DNA of 64,000 bases from JANXQZ01 sp038225555 (GTDB lineage Bacteria > Acidobacteriota > Terriglobia > Bryobacterales > Bryobacteraceae): the NCBI GenBank assembly GCA_038225555.1, contig JBBRRB010000022.1:31271-95270 (forward strand). Reading direction: 5' to 3'. Of this stretch, positions 35,922 through 44,127 are shown one piece after another. The first letter of the stretch is position 1; the number at the start of each line of letters is the position of its first letter. Under the pieces are notes generated by a model that ran no database searches, had not been told where the DNA came from, and saw nothing but the letters and a program-made list of their open reading frames with translations. The position numbers were made by a program, and so were the translations under genes.

Positions 35922-35945
35922 TTGGCACTCGTCCCGATTTGGCAC
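35922..35945 (+). promoter_or_regulatory. paired TTGGCAC direct repeats in the divergent fliK/flgF promoter region
   Basis: TTGGCAC occurs at 35922-35928 and again at 35939-35945, 17 bp apart. TGGCAC is the -24 core of sigma-54 promoters, but neither copy has a proper -12 GC at the required distance: the second has TTGT one base too close. They may be activator half-sites or degenerate promoters. The region also has AT-rich stretches that could be -10 boxes. Confidence 0.3.
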
Positions 35946-36051
35946 AATTTTGTCGTCTCGTTCTGTTCCGTTACTATCTTTTCGGCATTAATTGTGAAAT
36001 ATTCGACCTAATATTGAACGGACCGCAAATTGCATTCATCGGGTCAAGCAT

Positions 36052-36786
36052 ATGGACCCACTCACAATGGCTGCAGCTAGCGGGATGCGCTCTCGAATGG
36101 AGAGCCTGGATTTGCTGGCCAACAACATGGCGAACGCTTCCGCTCCAGGATTTAAAGCGGACCGCGAGTTCTACAACCTCTATGTATCGGCTGACGCCGA
36201 ATCACCCTCCGGTTCAAATCTCATGACTGAACCGGTAATGCAAAAGCAGTGGACGGACTTCTCGCAAGGCTCGTTGAGCACCACTGACAATCCATTGGAC
36301 TTGGCTATCGGAGGCAAGGGCTTCTTTGCAGTCAACTCGCCAGGGGGAACTCTGTTCACGCGTGACGGCGGTTTTAAGCTCTCGCCCGAAGGGAATATTC
36401 AAACGTCTCAGGGGTACGCGTTGCGCGGTCAGGACGGCAAAGCCATTCATGTTGACCCGACGAAATCGATCGAGATCGGCTCCGATGGCATGGTTCGCCA
36501 GGACGGGCTGGATATCGCCCACATCGACCTGGTGGACTTTACCGACGTTCACGCCCTATCGAAACACGGCCAAAATTACTTCCAGCTGTCGGCCACGGAT
36601 ATCAAGCCCACGGCGGCCGCGCAAGCTGAACTTCAACAGGGAAAGCTGGAGGCAGCAAACTATCAGCCAGCCGAGTCGGCCGTCAGGCTAGTCACGGTGT
36701 TGCGCCAGTTTGAAATGCTGCAGAAAGCGATGACTGTTGGCAGCGACATGAACAAGAAAGTGATTGAAGACGTCGCAAGAGTCTGA
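36052..36786 (+). CDS. flgF: flagellar proximal rod protein FlgF
   Basis: A 244-residue rod protein. It begins MDPLTMAAASGMRSRMESLD with LLANNMANASAPGFKAD, has GGKGFFAVN in the middle and ends SAVRLVTVLRQFEMLQKAM. It is first in the plus-strand flagellar block and precedes flgG, the standard order. The shorter length compared with FlgG fits FlgF. Confidence 0.9.
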   Translation: MDPLTMAAASGMRSRMESLDLLANNMANASAPGFKADREFYNLYVSADAESPSGSNLMTEPVMQKQWTDFSQGSLSTTDNPLDLAIGGKGFFAVNSPGGTLFTRDGGFKLSPEGNIQTSQGYALRGQDGKAIHVDPTKSIEIGSDGMVRQDGLDIAHIDLVDFTDVHALSKHGQNYFQLSATDIKPTAAAQAELQQGKLEAANYQPAESAVRLVTVLRQFEMLQKAMTVGSDMNKKVIEDVARV

Positions 36787-36814
36787 TAATGAAAAACCGG
36801 AATAAGAGGACAAT

Positions 36815-37606
36815 ATGATTCGAGCTTTATATAGTGCGGCGAGCGGCATGACGGCTCAGCAGATGAACGTGGACAGCATCGCCCACAATCTGGCAAACGC
36901 GAACACGAACGGCTTTAAGATGCGCCGGATGCAGTTCCAGGATTTGCTATATCAGAACTTCATTCAGCCTGGAGCTGCAGCGGGCTCCCAAACCGTGATA
37001 CCGAGCGGACTGCAAATCGGCCTGGGCACCCGGCCAGCCGCCAACGAGATCATCTTTTCACAAGGAAATTTCCAACAGACGGATAACCCCTTGGATCTCG
37101 TGATCCAGGGCAAAGGATTTTTCCAGGTTCGCAGGCCGACTGGTGAGACCGCTTATTCGCGTGCGGGCGGCTTCCAGCTGGATCGCGACGGAAACATGGT
37201 GACCAGCGACGGAGATCCGATCGAACCTCAAATCACAATCCCAGCTACCGCTCAGAGTATTACAGTCGCCGCGGATGGAACTGTGAGCTACACCTTGCCG
37301 GGTCAGACGGCATCGCAGGTGGCGGGTCAGATTCAGTTGGCGAATTTTGCCAACCCGGCCGGGCTCAACAGTGTCGGCAAGAGCTTGTTCACTCAGACCG
37401 ATGCTTCGGGCGATCCCACCGTCGGCAACCCCGGCGGGCAAGAAGGGCTTGGCTCGTTGATGCAAGGCTACGTCGAGGGCTCTAACGTGAGTATCGTCGA
37501 AGAATTTATCAACATGATCGTCAGCCAAAGAGCTTACGAGGCGAACTCAAAGGTCGTCAAGGCCGCCGATGAGATGTACCAGCAAGTCAACAACGTAATG
37601 CCATGA
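36815..37606 (+). CDS. flgG: flagellar distal rod protein FlgG
   Basis: A 263-residue rod protein: MIRALYSAASGMTAQQMNVD, then SIAHNLANANTNGFK at the N-terminus, GKGFFQVRRPTGE and the C-terminal SNVSIVEEFINMIVSQRAYE with ANSKVVKAADEMYQQVNN. All FlgG signatures are present. The stop overlaps the flgA start by four bases (ATGA). Confidence 0.96.
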   Translation: MIRALYSAASGMTAQQMNVDSIAHNLANANTNGFKMRRMQFQDLLYQNFIQPGAAAGSQTVIPSGLQIGLGTRPAANEIIFSQGNFQQTDNPLDLVIQGKGFFQVRRPTGETAYSRAGGFQLDRDGNMVTSDGDPIEPQITIPATAQSITVAADGTVSYTLPGQTASQVAGQIQLANFANPAGLNSVGKSLFTQTDASGDPTVGNPGGQEGLGSLMQGYVEGSNVSIVEEFINMIVSQRAYEANSKVVKAADEMYQQVNNVMP

Positions 37607-38505
37607 AGCTAATACTCGCGTTCTTCAGTTGCGCTCTCTTGCATGCCGGATGTATTCAACTTTCGAGTGACCGCATTTTGGCGCGGGATCTCGCCAACGC
37701 CATTCCCGAATTCGGATCGGTCAATCCTGACCAAGTCATCGGTTATGCTCCAAATCCCGGTACTCAACGGACCATATCGCTTGGTGAGCTTGGACGGCTC
37801 GGCGTGCGGTTTGGCGTGACTATGGACTTGCTGAAAACCGAAGCGCCTTGTTTTGAGCAGAAGTCGAGTGGCATCGGAGCCGAGGAATTTCAGAGCGCGA
37901 TTACGGCGGCGCTGCAGCGCAGTGGCGGACATGCCGAAGTGCTCGATTTCAGCCGCTCCGCTCTTCCTGTCGGCAATCTCGAGTTTTCCATCACCGGAGC
38001 GGTCCATCCCCCAGCCGGCACGCCCGACGCAGCTTTTATGTGGCGAGGTCGGCTGATCAGCGAGTCGGGGCGTTCGTTCCCGGTTTGGGCCAAGGTTCGA
38101 GTAACGACCGAAGCCATGCTGGTCACTGCCCGCGAGCCGTTGTCCAAGGGTCAGATCATTAGACCCGAGCAGGTCGAACTGCGAGCGGTGAAGATTTCTC
38201 CTTTCACCAGCGGATTCCTCAGCGAGCTTAGTCAGGTCGCCGGTCGAAAGTTGAAGCGCGACATTGCCGCCGAACAACCGGTTCTCTCCGGCGCGCTCGA
38301 GGAATCAAAAGATGTTCTCGCGGGAGAAACGGTACATGTGGACGCAATAAGCGGCCAAGCTGACATCAGTTTCGATGCCAAAGCGCAAGGCTCAGGTCGC
38401 AAAGGAGATACCGTGCTCCTTCTAAATCCTGCAAACGGCCGGACCTTTCGCGCGATTGTAATTGACAAGAACAAAGTTCAAGCGCAGATTTCTCAAACAC
38501 ACTAA
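37603..38505 (+). CDS. flgA: flagellar P-ring assembly chaperone FlgA
   Basis: A 300-residue exported protein with an N-terminal signal (LILAFFSCALLHAG). The C-terminal SAF-type domain covers about 165-295 (VTAREPLSKGQIIRPEQVEL, then AGRKLKRDIAAEQPVLSGAL and GDTVLLLNPANGRTFRA). It is longer than typical FlgA because of an extra N-terminal domain of about 110 residues. It lies directly before flgH and flgI, whose ring it would help assemble. Confidence 0.88.
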   Translation: MKLILAFFSCALLHAGCIQLSSDRILARDLANAIPEFGSVNPDQVIGYAPNPGTQRTISLGELGRLGVRFGVTMDLLKTEAPCFEQKSSGIGAEEFQSAITAALQRSGGHAEVLDFSRSALPVGNLEFSITGAVHPPAGTPDAAFMWRGRLISESGRSFPVWAKVRVTTEAMLVTAREPLSKGQIIRPEQVELRAVKISPFTSGFLSELSQVAGRKLKRDIAAEQPVLSGALEESKDVLAGETVHVDAISGQADISFDAKAQGSGRKGDTVLLLNPANGRTFRAIVIDKNKVQAQISQTH

Positions 38506-38506
38506 C

Positions 38507-39199
38507 ATGCGATCCTTTCCTATTATTCTCATCGGCAGCTTTTTCGTTTCCTCTATATATGCCAAGAAGCCGCCCAAGAAAGAACCGACTCCGACTCTGG
38601 AACAATACATCGTCGACGTAAACAAGACTGTCCGCCAGACCGCAACTGTCTCGCCGGGTTCCATTTACGTCGGAGGAGGCCGGCTCGCTGAGGGTCTGAG
38701 AGACCTGCGGGCAAGTCAGGCCTATGATCTGGTGTACATCGTGGTCGCCGATAAGGCATCTGCCCTGTCCAAGGGTGCAACCGACACAAATCGAAAATCC
38801 ACCGCAAAGGCTACGATAAACTCGCTGGCCGGGCCGACCAAAGCGGGCGGGCTTTTGGCGAATCTGGCTAACGTGTCTGGTCAAACTCAAGTTCAGGGGC
38901 AGGGGACCACCAGCCGCGATAGCGTCCTTACCACCACCCTAACTGCTGAAGTGGTCAGCGTTCTGCCAAATGGCAATTTAGTGGTCGAGGGTCACAAGGA
39001 AATCGAAGTGAACTCTGAACGTCAGGTCGTTACAGTGAGGGGCATTGTCAGACCTGATGATTTGAGCCCGATCAATTCAATCCAGTCTGATCGTCTCGCA
39101 CGGCTGGAAGTGCATGTAAACGGCAAGGGAGTGGTTGAAGACGCCGTCAAGAGACCCTTCATTCTTTACCGGCTGCTTTTGGGCCTTCTTCCATTCTAG
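38507..39199 (+). CDS. flgH: flagellar L-ring protein FlgH, apparently without a lipobox
   Basis: 230 residues from the ATG at 38507, one base after the flgA stop. The signal segment RSFPIILIGSFFVSSIYAKK has no cysteine, whereas FlgH is normally a lipoprotein with a Cys right after the signal. The rest has FlgH features: ALSKGATDTNRK-like loop, a TTTLTAEVVSVLPNGNLVVE strand, GHKEIEVNSERQVVTVRGIV and RPDDLSPINSIQSDRLARLE. The upstream ATG at 38462 in the same frame gives no better signal. Confidence 0.88.
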   Translation: MRSFPIILIGSFFVSSIYAKKPPKKEPTPTLEQYIVDVNKTVRQTATVSPGSIYVGGGRLAEGLRDLRASQAYDLVYIVVADKASALSKGATDTNRKSTAKATINSLAGPTKAGGLLANLANVSGQTQVQGQGTTSRDSVLTTTLTAEVVSVLPNGNLVVEGHKEIEVNSERQVVTVRGIVRPDDLSPINSIQSDRLARLEVHVNGKGVVEDAVKRPFILYRLLLGLLPF

Positions 39200-39208
39200 G
39201 AGCATCTG

Positions 39209-40297
39209 ATGAGACTCGCCACACACACCATTTCCGCCGCAATCATGCTGACGGCTACCTGTCCCGCAGCAACCCGCTTGAAGGATTTAGTCGCAATCGA
39301 GGGAGTCAGGGACAATCAACTGATGGGTTACGGCCTCGTAGTTGGCTTGAATGGAACCGGTGACAAGCGTCAGACCGTCTTCTCCGCTCAGAGTCTGACG
39401 AATCTTCTCGCTCGGATGGGAATATCGGTTTCGCCCTCCGCGATTCTGGTTCGCAATACTGCCGCCGTCCTGGTCACGGCAAATCTGCCTCCCTTCGCTC
39501 AAAACGGCACCCGGATCGATATTTCAGTTTCAGCGATCGGAGACGCAGGCAACCTGCAGGGGGGTGTGCTGGTGTTGACCCCTCTGAAGGGTGCGGACGG
39601 GCAAGTGTACGCTGTCGGCCAAGGATCCGTCGTAACCGGCGGATTTGTCGCAGGCAAGGGTGGAGCAAGTCAAACGTTGAATCATCCCACATCGGGGCGC
39701 ATCCCGAATGGAGCGATCGTCGAGAAAGCATCTCCGTCGGTGATCCCGGCGGCACGGATTCGCCTCCAATTGCGCCAGGCCGACTTCACGACGTCCGCTC
39801 GAATCTCAGAAGCGATCAACCACAAGTTCAACGCTTCAGCTCACGCCGAGAGTTCGGGAATCGTGAATGTCGATACTCCAACTGATTTTAAGACGCGAAC
39901 AGTCGAATTTGTCGCCGAACTGGAGAGTGTCATGGTAGAAGCCGACCGCGCCGCCCGAATCGTAATTAATGAGCGCACCGGAACCATTGTGATTGGCAAG
40001 GAAGTCCGGATCGCACCAGTCTCGATCCTGCATGGCGGGCTTACGGTCGAGATTCAGACCAGTCTTGCGGTCTCGCAACCCGAACCGCTTTCCGGCGGAA
40101 AGACCGCTGTAACTCCCGATGTGAAAGTTGTTGCCAAGGAAGAGAAGGCCCGCAACATCGTTTTGAAGCAAGGTGCCAGCGTGGAAGAACTCGTCCAGGC
40201 GATGATTGCGATCGGGTCGACTCCCCGGGATATTATTGCCATACTTCAAAATTTGCGCGCTGCAGGGGCTCTTGAGGCCGAATTGGAGGTAATCTAG
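39209..40297 (+). CDS. flgI: flagellar P-ring protein FlgI
   Basis: A 362-residue periplasmic ring protein with a signal peptide (about 1-21). Family segments are RLKDLVAIEGVRDNQLMGYG, LVVGLNGTGDK, ARMGISVSPS, a GRIPNGAIVEK segment and the C-terminal LVQAMIAIGSTPRDIIAILQ. AGGAG lies just upstream of the ATG. The next gene begins on the base after its stop. Confidence 0.96.
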   Translation: MRLATHTISAAIMLTATCPAATRLKDLVAIEGVRDNQLMGYGLVVGLNGTGDKRQTVFSAQSLTNLLARMGISVSPSAILVRNTAAVLVTANLPPFAQNGTRIDISVSAIGDAGNLQGGVLVLTPLKGADGQVYAVGQGSVVTGGFVAGKGGASQTLNHPTSGRIPNGAIVEKASPSVIPAARIRLQLRQADFTTSARISEAINHKFNASAHAESSGIVNVDTPTDFKTRTVEFVAELESVMVEADRAARIVINERTGTIVIGKEVRIAPVSILHGGLTVEIQTSLAVSQPEPLSGGKTAVTPDVKVVAKEEKARNIVLKQGASVEELVQAMIAIGSTPRDIIAILQNLRAAGALEAELEVI

Positions 40298-40600
40298 ATG
40301 GCTGTTGCAGCATTGCCGGATGGAGTCGTCCAGAAAGCCTCAACCTTGACGCACTCAAGGAAGCCGGACAATCCGGCAAAGATTAGAGATGCGGCTTCGC
40401 AGTTCGAAGCCCTGCTGATAAATCAAATGATGCAGTCGTCTCGAGCTTCCAGCGGCGGCTGGATGGGCGGCGAAGAAGATCAGAATTCAACCCTCACCGA
40501 GTTGGGAGAACAGCAATTTGCGCAGGCGCTGGCTTCCAACGGGGGCCTGGGAATCGCTAAGATGATTATTGCGGGTCTGAATCACCATGAGAATCGATAA
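40298..40600 (+). CDS. flgJ: flagellar rod-binding protein (FlgJ N-terminal domain only)
   Basis: A 100-residue protein with IRDAASQFEALLINQMMQSS, then STLTELGEQQFAQALASNGG and LGIAKMIIAGL. This is the rod-capping half of FlgJ. The muramidase domain found in enterobacterial FlgJ is absent, as in many other phyla, so a separate wall hydrolase would be needed. It overlaps flgM by 14 bp. Confidence 0.88.
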   Translation: MAVAALPDGVVQKASTLTHSRKPDNPAKIRDAASQFEALLINQMMQSSRASSGGWMGGEEDQNSTLTELGEQQFAQALASNGGLGIAKMIIAGLNHHENR

Positions 40601-40853
40601 CGGCAATAAGCTGCCGCCGGCACACTTGCTCGAAAGGAGCCTTAAATCTGGCACCCAGCGGGTGGGAGAAAAGTCTGAAAACCCAACAGGCGACCTGAGC
40701 GCGATCTCCGATCTCGCGGCACAAGCGGGTGCTGTTAGCGGAGCCAGCGAGGCACGGCTAGAAGCTTTGCGCGCCGCGGTCGAATCCGGCTCCTATCATG
40801 TATCCTCTTCAGCGCTGGCCGAAAGCATCATCGACTCCCATCTGAAACCCTGA
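40587..40853 (+). CDS. flgM: anti-sigma-28 factor FlgM
   Basis: An 88-residue small polar protein starting RIDNGNKLPP. The C-terminal half (DLAAQAGAVSGASEARLEAL, then RAAVESGSYHVSSSALAESI) has the FlgM sigma-28-binding pattern. It is the last gene of the plus-strand block. It would hold FliA (25537) inactive until it is exported through the completed hook. Confidence 0.85.
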   Translation: MRIDNGNKLPPAHLLERSLKSGTQRVGEKSENPTGDLSAISDLAAQAGAVSGASEARLEALRAAVESGSYHVSSSALAESIIDSHLKP

Positions 40854-40857
40854 CTGA

Positions 40858-40883
40858 GCAGCCGCCCAAAACCGAGCGGCCGC
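40858..40883. terminator. possible hairpin between convergent flgM and fliS
   Basis: GCAGCCGC (40858-40865) can pair with GCGGCCGC (40876-40883) through one G-T wobble. It lies between two converging genes, but no T-run follows on either strand. Confidence 0.25.
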
Positions 40884-40907
40884 GCTACGATGAGGCGATG
40901 AAGGCGA

Positions 40908-41360
40908 TCAATAGGCATAACTGAAACGAGCGTTTTCTACCTCAGCGGCTTGGTATTGAACCGGGTTCGCGGAAACCTTAACAGCCGGCGTCGTATCAGT
41001 CTGACATTCCAGCCAACCCTCCAACACCTTATTCAACAAGCGCTCCGCTTCTTCCAGAGGACGATCCACCTGCTTCGTATTTCCTTCCGTAAGCCGGCCG
41101 AGCACATAATCATAAAGTCTGGCCAGATTGGCGCTGACTTCGCCGCCACGACCATGATCGAGCGACTGGTTTAGTTCCGCCACGATCTCGATTGCTCGCG
41201 TCAAGGAGCGCGACCGCGACCGAATGTCTCCAGAGGCGAGATGACGTCGCGCTGAGCCAATCGAATCCAATGCGCCGCGATACAAAAGCACCACAAGCTT
41301 CATCGGCTCAGCCGTAAGAATCTCATTTTCAAGATAGTTTAAGTAAGGATTAGTTCGCAT
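40908..41360 (-). CDS. fliS: flagellin export chaperone FliS
   Basis: A 150-residue helical protein beginning MRTNPYLNYLENEILTAEPM, then KLVVLLYRGALDSI. It has IEIVAELNQSLDHGRGGEVS with ANLARLYDYVLGRLTEGN, the FliS family core. It has a C-terminal extension of about 30 residues. It prevents flagellin from polymerising in the cytoplasm. fliC and fliD are not in the window. A sigma-28 promoter lies directly upstream. Confidence 0.92.
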   Translation of the reverse strand: MRTNPYLNYLENEILTAEPMKLVVLLYRGALDSIGSARRHLASGDIRSRSRSLTRAIEIVAELNQSLDHGRGGEVSANLARLYDYVLGRLTEGNTKQVDRPLEEAERLLNKVLEGWLECQTDTTPAVKVSANPVQYQAAEVENARFSYAY

Positions 41361-41376
41361 TCAAGTCTTAAGAATC

Positions 41377-41403
41377 TTATCGGCCAACGCGGGAAGACTT
41401 GAG
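41377..41403 (-). promoter_or_regulatory. sigma-28 (FliA) promoter of fliS
   Basis: On the minus strand GCCGATAA (41384-41377) is an exact match to the sigma-28 -10 element. Ten bases before it lies TCAAGTCT (41402-41395), a 6/8 match to TAAAGTTT, where the consensus spacer is 11. The expected start of transcription is about ten bases before the fliS ATG, so the mRNA leader would be very short. FliA and FlgM are encoded in the same locus. Confidence 0.7.
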
Positions 41404-41418
41404 AAAATGTTGCGCAAA

Positions 41419-42501
41419 CTATCGTTGAATGCGACTCGATCCGCCCTGCGCCAAGGCCTTGACCTGCCCCAGCGTAGCCATGGTGGTATCCCCTGGGAAC
41501 GTAGTCAGCAACGCGCCATGGGCCCATCCCAATTTGATCGCTTCTTCCGGCGATGCTCCCGTCAGCAGCCCGTATATAAATCCAGCTGCAAAACCGTCTC
41601 CCCCTCCCACGCGGTCCACTACATCCAACTCGCAGGTGGGCGCCATATAGGTCTGCCCGTCGATCCACGCTACGGCGCTCCAGCTATGCCGATTCGTCGA
41701 ATGCACCTCGCGCAGCGTAGTGGCCACGATCTTCACCCCTGGATGCCTCTCGATCACCCGATCAATCATGCCGAAGAACGCGCTCGGGTCCAGCTTCGAT
41801 TTCGCCGCCACTTCCGGCCCCGGAATGCCCAGTCCTTTTTGCAGATCCTCCTCGTTGCCCACCAGCACATCCACGTTGTCGGCGATCTTCCCGATCACCT
41901 CCATCGCGCGCGCATGACCACCCCAAATGTTCCAGAGCTTCTCGCGATAGTTAAGGTCGAACGAAACAACGGCACCTCGTGCCTTGGCCGCTTTCATCCC
42001 TTCGATAATGATCGCGCCCGTACTCTCCGAAAGCGCAGCGAAAATGCCGCCGCTATGGAACCAGCGCACCCCGCCCGCAAAGATCTCGTCCCAATTGAAA
42101 TCGCCTGGCTTCAAACTAGCGGCCGCTTCGTTTGAGCGATTGTAAAACACCACTGGAGCCCGAACTCCAGCTCCGCGATCGCTGTAAACAGTCGCCATAT
42201 TCGGACCGTTCACCCCGTTATGCTCAAACCGTTTGTAAAACGGCTTGACACCCATGGCTCTAACCCGCTCGGCAATCAGATCGCCGATGGGATAATCCAC
42301 CATGGCTGCCGCGATGCCAGTCTTCAGGCCGAAGCAATCCGCTAGATTTGCCGCGCAATTGAACTCGCCGCCGCTCACATGGATCTGGCATTCGGTCGCT
42401 TTGCGAAATGGGATAATTCCCGGATCCAGACGGTGAACCAGCGCACCCACTGCTACAAAATCCAGTGCGCCTTCCTGACGAATATCCAATCCATATTTCA
42501 T
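41419..42501 (-). CDS. PfkB-family sugar kinase, probable 2-dehydro-3-deoxygluconokinase
   Basis: A 360-residue ribokinase-fold kinase. It has the N-terminal VSGGEFNCAANLADCFGLKT and the C-terminal DRVGGGDGFAAGFIYGLLTG, with the catalytic Asp in GGGDGF. The overall pattern (FDLNYREKLW, LVGNEEDLQKGLG) fits KDG kinases, which make KDPG for the Entner-Doudoroff split. AGGAG lies upstream of the start. It is followed upstream on the same strand by a 6-phosphogluconate dehydrogenase gene, 27 bp away. Confidence 0.82.
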   Translation of the reverse strand: MKYGLDIRQEGALDFVAVGALVHRLDPGIIPFRKATECQIHVSGGEFNCAANLADCFGLKTGIAAAMVDYPIGDLIAERVRAMGVKPFYKRFEHNGVNGPNMATVYSDRGAGVRAPVVFYNRSNEAAASLKPGDFNWDEIFAGGVRWFHSGGIFAALSESTGAIIIEGMKAAKARGAVVSFDLNYREKLWNIWGGHARAMEVIGKIADNVDVLVGNEEDLQKGLGIPGPEVAAKSKLDPSAFFGMIDRVIERHPGVKIVATTLREVHSTNRHSWSAVAWIDGQTYMAPTCELDVVDRVGGGDGFAAGFIYGLLTGASPEEAIKLGWAHGALLTTFPGDTTMATLGQVKALAQGGSSRIQR

Positions 42502-42528
42502 TTGTATTCTCCTGGTGCCCGCAGACGA

Positions 42529-44028
42529 CTAGACGTTATAACTTCCCGAGGACACGCGTCCGCCGCGCCCGGTCCAGTTCGTGTGGAAGAAAGCGCCGCG
42601 AGGCTTATCGATTCGCTCGTAGGTGTGCGCGCCGAAGTAGTCGCGCTGGGCCTGCAGCAGATTGGCTGGCAGACGCTCTGTGCGGAATCCATCGAAGAAC
42701 GCAAGCGCGGTCGAGAATGCCGGAGTGGGCACGCCGCATTCCACTGCCTGAATGACCGCCTTGCGCCACGCGCCCTGATACCCGTTCAGAGTCTGGCTGA
42801 AAAAATCGTCCATCAGCAGGTTCGCAAGCTCGGGATTTTTATCGAACGCGTCCTTAATCTTGGCCAGAAAGCGGCTGCGAATAATGCATCCGCCGCGCCA
42901 CATCAGCGCGATACCTCCAAAATTGAGGTGCCACTTCTGCTCCTTCGCCGCCTCCCGCAATAGCATGTAGCCTTGCGCATACGAGATCATCTTCGAGCAG
43001 TAGAGCGCCACCCGCACATTCTCGATGAAAGCTTCCCGATCCTGAACTTCAGGCGCCTTTGGCCCGCTAATAATCTTCGACGCGGCAACGCGCTCATCTT
43101 TCATAGCCGACAAGCAACGCGAATAGACGGCTTCGCCAATCAGCGTCACGGGCACTCCCAGATCCAGCGAACTGATGCCCGTCCACTTGCCGGTTCCCTT
43201 CTGTCCCGCCGTATCGAGAATCTTATCGACCATGGGCGCGCCATCGTCGTCTTTCTTTGCGAATATGTCGCGCGTAATCTCGATCAGATAACTATCCAGT
43301 TCGCCTTCATTCCATTTCGAGAACACATCGTGCAATTCGTCCGAGGTCAGGCCCACGCCGTCCTTTAGCAACTGGTAGGCTTCGCAAATTATTTGCATGT
43401 CGCCATACTCAATGCCGTTATGGACCATCTTGACGTAATGCCCGGCCCCGTTCTCTCCTACCCAGTCGCAGCAGGGCGTCCCGTCCGAAACCTTGGCCGC
43501 GATGGATTGGAAAATCTCCTTCACGTGCGGCCACGCGTCGGGATTGCCTCCAGGCATGATCGAGGGACCCCTGCGCGCCCCTTCCTCGCCGCCGGATACG
43601 CCGGCGCCGACAAACAGAATGCCTTTTTCAGCAAGAGACTTCGTGCGCCGGTTGCTATCCGTGAACAGCGAGTTTCCGCCATCGATGATGATGTCGCCTG
43701 CTTCGAGATGCGGCACCAGACTGTCAATCATGTGGTCAACCGTCTCGCCCGCCTTTACCATCAGCATCACGCGACGAGGCTTTTTCAAAACCTCGGCGAG
43801 TTCGGGGATCGAGTGGACGCCGACCACCTGGCTTCCCTTGGCCTCGTTCCCGATAAAGTCGTCCACCTTTGAAACCGTACGGTTGAACACTGCCACGCGA
43901 TAGCCATGGTCGTTCATGTTCAGCACCAGGTTTTGGCCCATCACCGCCAAACCGATCAGTCCGATGTCGCAGCTATTTTTTTCCAAAATGTCTCCCGATA
44001 CAACCAGCGCTTCGCTGACCCGATTCAT
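42529..44028 (-). CDS. gnd: 6-phosphogluconate dehydrogenase, decarboxylating
   Basis: A 499-residue dimeric-type enzyme that makes ribulose-5-phosphate, CO2 and NAD(P)H. The N-terminal GLIGLAVMGQNLVLNMNDHG binds the coenzyme. SGGEEGARRGPSIMPGG and KMVHNGIEYGDMQII are the substrate-binding motifs, and GTGKWTGISSLDLGVP is conserved. The C-terminal tail has YFGAHTYERIDKPRGAFFHT. Full length. The N-terminus carries about 18 extra residues, so the start may lie slightly downstream. Confidence 0.95.
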   Translation of the reverse strand: MNRVSEALVVSGDILEKNSCDIGLIGLAVMGQNLVLNMNDHGYRVAVFNRTVSKVDDFIGNEAKGSQVVGVHSIPELAEVLKKPRRVMLMVKAGETVDHMIDSLVPHLEAGDIIIDGGNSLFTDSNRRTKSLAEKGILFVGAGVSGGEEGARRGPSIMPGGNPDAWPHVKEIFQSIAAKVSDGTPCCDWVGENGAGHYVKMVHNGIEYGDMQIICEAYQLLKDGVGLTSDELHDVFSKWNEGELDSYLIEITRDIFAKKDDDGAPMVDKILDTAGQKGTGKWTGISSLDLGVPVTLIGEAVYSRCLSAMKDERVAASKIISGPKAPEVQDREAFIENVRVALYCSKMISYAQGYMLLREAAKEQKWHLNFGGIALMWRGGCIIRSRFLAKIKDAFDKNPELANLLMDDFFSQTLNGYQGAWRKAVIQAVECGVPTPAFSTALAFFDGFRTERLPANLLQAQRDYFGAHTYERIDKPRGAFFHTNWTGRGGRVSSGSYNV

Positions 44029-44065
44029 TGTACATCGGCTGCTCAGCCGCCATGCTCCAAAGAGA

Positions 44066-44098
44066 AGGGCGGCAAGGGTATCAATCCCGTGCCGCCCT
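44066..44098 (-). terminator. terminator-like hairpin after the choice-of-anchor-L gene
   Basis: AGGGCGGCA (44066-44074) pairs perfectly with TGCCGCCCT (44090-44098), and the stem extends inward by GGG/CCC after one mismatch. It is 30 bp past the stop of the minus-strand gene and is followed on that strand by TCTCTTT, a modest T-tract. Confidence 0.55.
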
Positions 44099-44127
44099 GA
44101 ACTCTTGTCCCGCCCTAGTTGGTCTGC

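Noticed and set aside
37603..37665. Possible lipobox (LHAGC) in FlgA
   Set aside because: The -3 position is His, which is not allowed in the usual lipobox, and FlgA is normally a soluble periplasmic protein.
38747..38754. GCCGATAA inside flgH, an exact sigma-28 -10 sequence
   Set aside because: It lies in the middle of a coding region (codons for VADK), no -35 match precedes it, and no gene start follows closely.
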